Shown here: one piece after another, positions 55,111 to 64,000 of the stretch
Layout: the number at the start of each line of letters is the position of its first letter
Numbering within the stretch: the stretch's first letter is position 1
Assembly: GCA_973895155.1 (NCBI GenBank)
Contig: OZ316895.1
Coordinates: forward strand, 3,720,001-3,784,000
Origin: Marsupella aquatica
Lineage: Eukaryota; Marchantiophyta
DNA: 64,000 bases
Direction: 5' to 3'
The notes under the pieces: generated by a model
Seen by the model: the letters and a program-made list of their open reading frames with translations, nothing else
What the model was told of the DNA's origin: nothing
The model's database searches: none
Made by a program: the position numbers and the translations under genes

Positions 55111-58100
55111 CTATCACATGGAATGGAGTATGGACCTGAGAAAAGCCGCGTACGGTACGTCATGACATTTACTTTGGACGATGGACAGTGCCAGTACTTG
55201 GAGTTTTCTCATTAATGCCCGAATCTTCCTTTCTGCATGTTCCACACTCGTTTTCTGTCTGCCCAATTTATTTATTATAATATATTCAATTCAATTCAAT
55301 ATTACCAGCATGTATATTATTATATTAAAGAAGAGTAGGGACGTGAAACCCAATACTGCCTCGGTTCTCGAGAGACCCCAACACGTGATTCAATGCTATG
55401 TAAGCAAGTGTGGGTTAGAGCAGTAATTTGTTCCTAGGATCTTATTAGGGTTTGGGAATGAGCTCAATGATGATGCTGAATGAAAAATCTTAAATGGTTT
55501 CCTTGTCTGGATCAATTTCTTTTTAGTAAATTGGGAAGTGCACTAAAGGTGAATAGACTACTGTCTTTCACTGGAAACTAGGTCCGGGCATTGTATTCCA
55601 AATTCCCCAAAAGTAGTTTTTGTTAGAGCACAATGCCCTGTGTAATAGTGAGAACCCGGCCTTGTGTTTGAATGTTGGCGTTGTATTTGAATGTGGGCGT
55701 TCTGTCTGAGTAAAAAGGGTCGTGTTCAAAGAACTACCAAGTCCCAAACTCACTTTTCAATGAGAAAACACTCTGAATTAGAATCCCTGACCTGTTATTT
55801 GAATAAAGGCCTTCTACTATGATAGAGAGAATTGCCTTTCCTCAGTGAAAGCTATGGCTAAAACTCAAAAGAAGGTCCAGGACACGCTATTTAAATATAA
55901 CCTCCCCAAGCTTACTATCCCAAGGCAAGGCCATGTATACCAGTTAAATTATATTCAGTTGACAAGAAGAGGGGTGGCAGAGGCCCATGAGTTATAAAGG
56001 TACAATCCAGAACAAAGTCACAAAAGTGGAAATTAGAGGAGTCAAGAAGAACACAAAACGAAACAAGGAAAGAAGAGAAAAGGAACCTCAAACAAAAGCA
56101 AACAGAGGAGAAGAAAGGAAAAAAACAAGCACCAAACCATGAGAGCCCCTAAACATACCATTCTTGTTAACTGAGTGTACAGCGTTTTAAAAATGACAGA
56201 GCCCCCACCATTGAATTCCAGTACCTACAGTAGGAGAACGGACTTAAACCTCAAACCCGCGACAAAAGAACATTAATCAGCAAAACTAACCTCTAAAGAC
56301 CAGACAAATGGTCAGTACTCTTTACAACAAGTAAACAGTGAGAGGGATGTCTGGAGGGGAGAGCTGCCAGCAATAAGACCCCTAAACTTATCAAGAGCTA
56401 ATATGCACAGCCAAAAGTGAAGGGATCTGTGGAATACTTAAGCTCACAAGACCTTCGTCATGCCAAACCCTGGCTTCCCAAAATAGTTTAGTCACTTCTG
56501 GCTAAATGTTGCCAGTTTGTTTCCGTCCATCAGCCAGTTTCGTCCAAAGCCCAGGTCTACCAACTAGAATCTGTCCTTAAATCTGAGGGATCTCCTCCTT
56601 GACAGAATGCAACTTTCTTGTGCTTTGTGGTCTCATTGGCGAGTTCCCACCAAGCCCCAGGCTTACTACCCGTTGTATGGCTTACTTTCCTGGATATAAT
56701 CTAGTTCGTGCAAATAATAAAAAAGCTTTAAAAATTACACCCAGTGCCAAAATTTGACCCCCAAAAAATGGTGGGTTGGAAAATATGGTGGCAGTTTGTC
56801 GACAATGAGGAAGCAACAACTAAAATCCAGACACTACAACCTGAAAAACTTTATGAGGCAAAATGCCCTAGAAGAGGCAAACACAGTTTGGCTCGATAAA
56901 AGCAAAATATGAGAAAAAGTAGATCGAGAAAACGCTGTGGACGTGAGAAAATAATATGATCAGCTGGAAGCGAGATTTGCACCATCCGGCGTCGAAAACA
57001 AAGGTTCCATTACCAAAATATGAACAAAAGAATTTTTGAAAATGGTACTTATTGTGAAATGGAGATCTAACCATCAGCAGTTAATCTACTGTAGTAGATT
57101 TAAGGTCTTTAACATCTCGTCCTTGTGTTGACGCGAAGTAGATTTTGTCACCCTGACAAAATAGTGGGGGGGGGGGAAAAAACCTATTAAAATTACACTG
57201 GAAAGGTCTACTCGTCTGGTTGCCTCTTACCTGTCAGCAAACTTCGAAACAAAAAATAAATAAAGCAACGCCCTCTTTTCGTGGTTGCCAGCCAACATGG
57301 CTACTCTTTGGACTGTCACTCACTCAGCGATGCTGCAGCTTAGCTCACAGCTCAGCTGGATCACGAGCCTAGCCTACCGGTAGCGAACAGTGCGCAGCTC
57401 AGCTCAGTCGCTCAGCAGCTCAGCTGATGAGTGAGAGCAGCCGAGCAGTGGAGCCAGATTTGATTCGCCACCGGTATTCTCGAGAGGAGCAGAGGGAATG
57501 GGCAGCAGCAGCTATGGCGCAGAAAGGAGAGGTGAGGTGAGGTGAGGTGAGTTGCTGGAGAGCGGGTGAGACTCAGAGTGAGCGAGCAAGCAAGCGAGCG
57601 AGCGAAGTGAGCTAAATGGCGGTCAGTCCAAGCTGGGACCTCGTCAAACTGGCTAACGGTCCCGCGTTTGATGGCATTGAGGCGGCGCACGAATGAATTA
57701 TGTGGGAATCGCGAAACTGACAAACGGGGAGTTTCCGTAGAATCAGGAACCCAAGATGCATGATGTCGAATATATAAGTAAGGTAGATCAGACTCACAGA
57801 TACAACCGGTCCATAGCCGTCTGCCAGTTATTGACGCAGGATAGTCTCGGTTTGACTTATGACAGTGCCATAGCCTACGTGTGATAATTCGTTTCCATCC
57901 GTAATCCCACGAACAGGGTGGTATCCAATTATAGGACAGATTTGGCGAGCGATGGACGTGGTCTCGGAGTCCTGTCATTCGCTCCTAGATGAGCTACTGA
58001 ATGTGTCCGTGAGATATTCTGAACACCAACTCTAGTTATTTACATTTGAACTGAATATAGACGATTTGCTAGAGAAGATTTCCATCTGAAGGAGTGCTGC

Positions 58101-59414
58101 ATCTGTTGTTTCTAAAATAAGTTTGTATCCACTATGAGCGCATATGTGCTGGATTCAATCATTGATGGTATCTGATTTCAGAACGCAATTGCGCCATATG
58201 CCCCCGAGACAATTACGTGAATCAATTGGAGTTTGGATCCTCGGTAAAGTTTTGGACATGTTTTGCCAGGCATCCCGTTGACGTCACGCCATTGACGGTA
58301 AAGATAACGACGAGCTGCTAATGCGAGTATGACACTGTACGTGAATGGTAGTGAAGCCCAGATCATATCTTTAAGTCGCCACAGTTGTAGGAAACAAGCA
58401 ATATCGCCATCAAAGAAATATACGCAATGCACATGACCCAAATCCCAAGGAATAAATCGCATTACACATGAACCAAGTCTCATCAAATTCCATACAATCA
58501 CAATAGCGAAATGGGTGGGTACCAGAAAACTCCACTTTACTGCAAAGGGAAGAGCCCACTCTCCAGGTTACAGAAGTAGGGCTAGGCTATAAACAAACTC
58601 CACTTAACTGCGGATGATTCAAAATGTGTACACACCGCAGGAGATCGAGGTGCGAGACCGGCTACTCATTCTCTTAACTACGCGAGTCCAGAGAAAGGAG
58701 CAGCACCAAGCGCACCGGGGTCTGGAGCAAAAACTAATGAAAATGTTGGAAATGATGAGGGGTGTCGGAAGAAAGTCAATACCCGAACCACTAGCCTTGC
58801 AGAGTGGTGAAACCTATGCGCCGCAAGTGTGCAGGACGCACCCAACAACCTACCTCCCTTTCGATGATGGGGGTAGGAGCAACTACGTACTACGTAGTGA
58901 AGGTGGCGCAACCGCACACTCAGGTGCATGTAATGCCTTACCACTTGGCAAGGAACGTCTGTGGTGCGTTCTTGACTATTTCCTACAACTCCGAGAGTAG
59001 CTCCACAGCCAAGGTGGTCGGTGGAGAGAAGGTCCTCCGGGAGGGGAGGACGGTATGATTGAACATTATTGTCGTGTAACCTAAACCTGTTGCGATCCGA
59101 CTCTGACTACTTAGCTTCGTTCACTGCTGCATCATTCATTTTTCGAGTGCGATGTGAGGGGCACTCAACACCGTGCTCAATGTGAGCCACGGGTTGAATA
59201 CACCTCAATATCGCCCCTTAAACCTCCTAAATTCTCCCTGCTGCTGCTGCGACCTCCATCGACGATCGATCTGATCCACAATTCTTTCGATCGGGTCGGC
59301 TTGGCTCCAACTTCACTGCTATCACTATAGCAGAGCATATAACCAATCCTCCTCTACAAATTTGCCAGAGATTTCACTGAAAGTGTACCAAACCGATCGC
59401 TGCGATCATAATTC
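55111..59414. other. Intergenic DNA and 3' flank of the HD-Zip IV gene
   Basis: No supported gene. An ATG-started 35-codon segment at 57427-57531 ends at a good donor (GAG|GTGAGG) and could be a first exon, but no continuation was found. ORFs at 58178-58501 (-) and 58614-59058 (+) have no recognisable domains. A run of 10 or more G lies near 57166. Confidence 0.4.
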
Positions 59415-62400
59415 TCACTGCCCGAGAGACTCGTGATCGCACCCCAGGGCATTCTTGATCCTCTGCACAGTGCAGGAGATCAAATTGTTGACAGTAGTCA
59501 CCGACTCCGCGTTCAGTTTTGCTGAGGGGACGCTCGACACGAGAATCTGAAAAGCTACCGTTAACAAGGAGCCAGTCCCCCGCCGTTCCATGCCTCCCCC
59601 CCTTAAACTATCAACGCCCAATGTGCGACGGTTGTCTGGCCCGTCAGGCAGTATGGCAAAGCCCGACGGAAGGAGAGCCACGTGAGCTTGATCACCTCCC
59701 TGCAATACTAAATGCATGGCAGGGATATCCACAGGTGCGTATATCACGAGTGATCCAGAGGGCCCAGATGGGTCAGTGCAGCTTTCCTGCAGAATGAGCA
59801 TGTTGCTCTGCCCGGGGTTAATTGCCTGCAAGAGTCACGACCACAGAACTTAATCACCGTTCCAAATCAACTGTCATTTGCCATAACTCCCAACGGACAG
59901 TATCACGTAGCCTTCATGCCTAGAGAAGCTACAAATCATTCAGGGAACAATGACGAGAAGTACTCACATTGACACGCAGCAGGGAGACACTGTTCCCAGG
60001 GTCCTGTCCCTTCGCAATATGGGCCATTTCCGCCACTACCCCTCCATTCGACAAGATGTCCCACTGATGCAACACAAGCGGGAAAACACACATTGAGAAA
60101 AACCTTGAACATAGTTGAGGCTTCCGACATGAGGGCGTAAGTTCAGACTGAGGCGGAACAAATAAATTGCCAAGAGTCAATGAACAGGAGAAGGAAGTGT
60201 CATTAAGGTACCTCATGACGACGACGTTCGTCCCTTAGAAACTCGAAAACGCGTTGTGGCGATGCAGGCAGCCACAACGAAGTGGCCGCTGAAAGGACTA
60301 TACCGTGAGGCTCTCCCGGGTTGTCCACACTCTTTCGGGTCATTACGCGAACATCATCGTCTCCGTTCCCGGACAAGGAATTCCAAGTGTGAACGCTGGA
60401 CGCAGACACACCTGCGCAGAAATTGTTGGTCATGCGTTGTGCCAATTGGAGCATCGACCTTCGTCCCTTAGCGTTGGGCACACCTGCAATCCAACAAGCC
60501 TCATAATAAGCATTTTTCCCAAGCTAAAACGAAATGAACGGCATCAACAGCCATCAGAAACAAGTAACACAACATACCTTTCCCAAGCTAAAACGGGAAT
60601 GAACGGCATCAACAGCCATGAGAAACACGTGCACAAAACATACCTCCGAGATCTCTAGGAGAGAGATTGCTGGCGCTCATACTAGCCAAGCGTTCACATT
60701 GTCTCTGGAGAGTAGCTAACCAACGTTGGGCGCCGAAAGCCAGCCCACAGTTCACCAAAGACTTGTAAATCCCGTTCACAGCTCTGTCGTCAACGTCAAC
60801 GTGCTCTACGCAAGTGATCTTGCTGTATCCATTGGGCATATCTTGGATGAGACATCCCGAGGGGCGACGACGACACAGCATGAGGGCAGGTGGTGGGTTG
60901 TCGCGGAGGCTGTCGATACTGACATCGACTACAGCCCAGACATTATCGGCATGCTGTTTGCAGTACCGCAGGAAATACATTTCGCGGGTTGGGACGAGTG
61001 GCGACAGAACTTGCGTTTCCGCATACATCTGGAGGATAAGGTAACCAATCAGCGGATGCATTCTTTTGGACTTGGGCAACTGACTTCCAAATATGCAGGA
61101 ACACAGAAGCTATCCCCATGCATGGCTTCCTTTGACTTGCCCTCAACAGAAGCAGCTGCTACTACGCTAATCTGTACAATGCACGATGAATGCTTCGATT
61201 GCACGATGCATGCTTCACTCACCACTTGTAACGCATTGTCTCTGTTGCCTGCCACTCCAGTCGACAGGACTTCGACTGTGAGAGCCCGGGACACAAGGCC
61301 AGGGAACATCTCTGTCCAACGTTGCTACTCAACACAGAATGGTTCGCGTTAGCAATAGATACGCAAGCCCTGTGCAAATCAAAGTACCGACATTGCAGAT
61401 TTATGAACTGTTGCAAGGGGAAAAGTTGGGTGAAAGTGCGTACATGGTCTAATAGGGTGTTAACGAGCGTGACTCCATTCATTAAAAGAAGACCTGTGTC
61501 TCGCGTGGCCTCGGTTTGCAGACCGAAGGGCTTCGGCCCGATCCCTCGCGGGAAGGACCGCATATACTCATCGTAGTTGAGAGTTTCCTTTATGCCAGAG
61601 CCTTCAGGTGCAACAACCCAAAGAGGCTCCTGTTCCTGAGCCAAACGGAGGAATTCTTCCATGGCTGCTGCGGCAAGATCGTAAACCATAGGCTTTTCTG
61701 CTTCAGAAAGACCCCCTGGACGGGAGGCTATATCTGAAACAGAAGGGCCCCGCAGCATGTCACTTCCACCACCTTGGTGCAACCCAAAGCTGCCACCAAC
61801 CTGAAGATCCAACGAAGAGTTGGACAGAGGGAGAGGACCCATAGACTGCAGAGGCCGACCCATGTATTTCGCGGCCATGGCTGAGACCCTGTCGAGCTGC
61901 ACCGGGATGTCGAATTCAGTTTTAACACCATGGACAAACCGAACATAGGGAGCAGCAAATCAATCACGACCTACTTTCGGTGTATCTCAGAAGTGACGAT
62001 CCAGATATCAGACTCCCAACATTCAAGTGTAAGTCCATGTCTGCTCTTACCTCTTCTCTCATGCGGGCATTTTCGAGTCGCAATTGTTGTTCATCGAAGG
62101 ACATCTCACCCATAGTAGCAGGTCCTCCACAATGAGGGCAAGAGGCATTTTTCATGGCTTCACGCATGCTGACATTCTCCGAACGCACTTTCTCGTTCTC
62201 AGCACGCAACATACTGTTTTCAGCTCGTTCTTGCTGAGCCTGCACGAGAGGTAACGCCCATGTCAAAGATCGCAATGACACTCAGATGGAAGAGCTCCAA
62301 TGCAGAGATGCACTGGTATGAGAGAGCAAAAGATGGTTCCTTGTCTCACCTTCATTTGAGTCCTCCTATTTTGAAACCAAAATTTGACTTGTCTCGGCTC

Positions 62401-63259
62401 AAGGCCAAGATCTTTTGAGAGCTCCTGCCTCTGCTTGTCATCTGGGTGGGGACACTCCTTAAAAAGCCTACAGAGCCAAGTGACGTTAAGTTTAATTCGT
62501 GAAGAACACTATTTTCGACCTAGGACTGCAAAATACAGCTTCGGGAAAGCTAATTTCAAGTAGAGAAGTGCGCAAAACTGTTATTGATAAACTGCACAAG
62601 TTGAAGGGCGGAGGACTTTGAAGCCCTTGACTCTGTCAAATGCAAAACAGAGCTGTCGAATCTTACATTTCCATCTCCTGAATCTGTCTTGGAGTATGGC
62701 GATGGTAGCGCTTCTTTGATCGAGGCGGGCGGTCAGGGTCCTGGTCATCTCCAGAACCACCCTCCATGTTGTCACTCCCCGACCGGCTTTCATATTCCTC
62801 CACGTCCCTCTTCATGTGCTCAGAGTCAGCGCTCTGACTGACCTGAGGTTGGCCCTCCAGCCCAATCGGCTGCATCAACGTTCACTAGAGATACTCAGTA
62901 AGTTTGGATTTGGGTTCGGTTTTGAGGCGAATGCGTTGGGTGCAACTATGTACAACCGTCTGCCTAGCGAGCTGGTTTTCTTACAGTTCAGTGCAGGGAT
63001 AAGGTAAGGAGGTGGCGAGCTCTCCTCAGACGAAGGCGAAACATCTACCCAAAAGCAAACTCACCGGTGCCAGCGAAAGGCCTGGTGATGTGAAGGCATT
63101 CTTCTGAGGGGGACGGGGCGCCATAGCAGCTGGGGGCGCGAGACGCGGAGGGGCCATTACAGCGCTTGGCATAACAGCTAATTCGGGGAAATGCTTTGGT
63201 CCAATTCCTCCACCGCCACCGTTCGCCTGCACTGTTACGGTCGCTCCTCCCAACCACAT
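59415..63259 (-). CDS. Class IV HD-Zip (homeodomain-leucine zipper-START) transcription factor, complete, 10 exons
   Basis: Exons 63259-63065, 62869-62667, 62467-62350, 62239-62051, 61896-61444, 61324-61223, 61028-60644, 60483-60212, 60063-59968 and 59825-59415 join in frame through GT-AG introns to 807 aa, typical of the family. An N-terminal Gly/Pro/Ala-rich region ends in FTSPGLSL. The homeodomain runs from [16 protein letters not shown] to [10 protein letters not shown] with the invariant Trp, Phe, Asn and Arg. A zipper-loop-zipper follows ([28 protein letters not shown], then [16 protein letters not shown]). The START domain spans about residues 320-550 ([34 protein letters not shown]). 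The C-terminal HD-SAD region ends [20 protein letters not shown]. The family acts in the nucleus in epidermal and surface-cell identity and binds L1-box sites. Orthology to a named gene was not resolved. Confidence 0.95.
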
Positions 63260-63560
63260 TCCTGAGCTGAAATGACTGTCTGCTCCCAGGGTACCAGCTG
63301 ACCCTGCTATCCCGCTCTCATCTCTTTCTCTGTCTTCCCAGAAAAACTCCTCGTCGATTATCCCTTGACGAAAAATCGTAGCTTCCTGCTTCAGCTCCGG
63401 TTCCTGCTTCCACTGCTCCCCGAATAACTCTCCGATTGAAGACGCGATTGTGACGAGTTGAGAAGAACCGATCCGTGCAAGTCAGCTCACGGCCTGTGTC
63501 GGAGGGCCAGCTACAACTAAATATGCTGTGTGGCAGGGGCCTATATCACGCATGGCCGTC
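63260..63560 (-). promoter_or_regulatory. Core promoter and 5' leader of the HD-Zip IV gene
   Basis: A TATA-like TGATATAGG lies on the minus strand at about 63540-63548, some 280 nt upstream of the start codon, and aligns with GCTATATAGCC in the pseudogene copy. The leader holds a 4-codon upstream ORF (ATG at 63321, TAG ending at 63307) that is also present, unchanged, in the pseudogene at 33118-33132. Confidence 0.55.
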
Positions 63561-64000
63561 CGTGATTGCAACTTGCTCGTAACGATGTAGAGAATATCAC
63601 CTTCTTCGAGTGCAATGTAACAACTAACGGCTACACTGTATCTATCGATTCTTAAACTGCTACACTACTCGAGTGTAGACAGACACATGGAAAATATTAC
63701 ACAATGGGGGTTGGAGGAGGAAAAAGAATAATATTGATAAGAATGAGAAGGCACTGCTGTCGTCAAGTTCACAAGAGGAGAAAGAGAAATGGAATGGAGA
63801 GCAAGGTACTAGAGAGCAAGGGACTAGAGAGAGTGAGGGAGGCAGGTGAAGCGAGTGTTTCCGAGTCGTCTTAGTTCAGACAAGACGAAGAAGAAACACA
63901 GGCCTCACGTGGATTTGCCTCCTACCCTCTCTCTGAACGTCCAGAGAGAAAGAGGGAGAGAGAAGGCAAGCACCTATCGTGCTAACTCTCCTGTCTCTCT
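63561..64000. other. Upstream flank with GA/CT-rich tracts
   Basis: The last 250 bases contain AGAGAGA/TCTCTCT tracts and a short inverted pair around 63925-63965, common in plant promoters. No ORF was seen. Confidence 0.4.

Noticed and set aside
57412-57978. 188-codon minus ORF
   Set aside because: Arg/Ser/His-rich text without domain motifs, across GC-rich and GAGGT-repeat DNA; no splice-linked partner.
58178-59058. ORFs on both strands downstream of the HD-Zip IV gene
   Set aside because: Neither strand shows known motifs or convincing splice sites; probably 3' flank.

Overview
The window is nuclear DNA of a land plant. It carries spliced genes of plant-typical families: a class IV HD-Zip homeodomain-START factor, a UBE2O/PHO2-type ubiquitin-conjugating enzyme, a GT61 glycosyltransferase and a plant RNA-exonuclease family gene. 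These sit in long intergenic tracts full of decayed repeats. Introns are short (about 40-620 nt) and protein divergence is large, which fits a non-seed plant (bryophyte or lycophyte grade) better than a conifer or fern. That placement is inference; no species is claimed.

Layout. 66-2288 (-): 5' six exons of an exonuclease gene that runs off the left edge. 2644-3383: a foldback (MITE-like) element whose left arm is tandemly amplified. 3815-4230: a Helitron-like 3' end with a minisatellite. 5114-13567 (-): a decayed Ty3/gypsy-type retroelement, and the main discovery of the window. 18494-18737: a second foldback. 20195-25792 (+): an intact 7-exon UBE2O-like gene of 1134 aa. 28571-32279: direct repeats and two more Helitron-like ends. 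32857-34650 (+): an inverted, promoter-containing, degenerate copy of the HD-Zip IV gene. 35874-37935 (-): a 2-exon GT61 gene of 558 aa. 38-58 kb: gene-poor DNA with many short tandem and dispersed repeats, a SINE-like head and a nested palindrome. 59415-63259 (-): an intact 10-exon HD-Zip IV gene of 807 aa, with its promoter up to the right edge.

The retroelement encodes, in order, gag, two CCHC zinc knuckles, a retropepsin-like protease, a DNMT3-like cytosine-5 DNA methyltransferase domain, reverse transcriptase-RNase H, integrase and a complete C-terminal PHD finger. It therefore combines a possible chromatin reader (PHD) with a possible DNA-methylation writer inside one pol. This copy is dead: it has four in-frame stops (three TAG, one TGA) and one frame change at a 7-bp homopolymer, and no 3' LTR was recognised. 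The ancestral architecture can still be read. Cytosine methyltransferases captured by retrotransposons have been reported in some algae and dinoflagellates; I do not know of this exact PHD plus DNMT combination in a land plant, but I could not search.

The four single-copy genes have no evident functional link. Their splice sites were read by eye: every exon chain given keeps one open frame through GT-AG introns.
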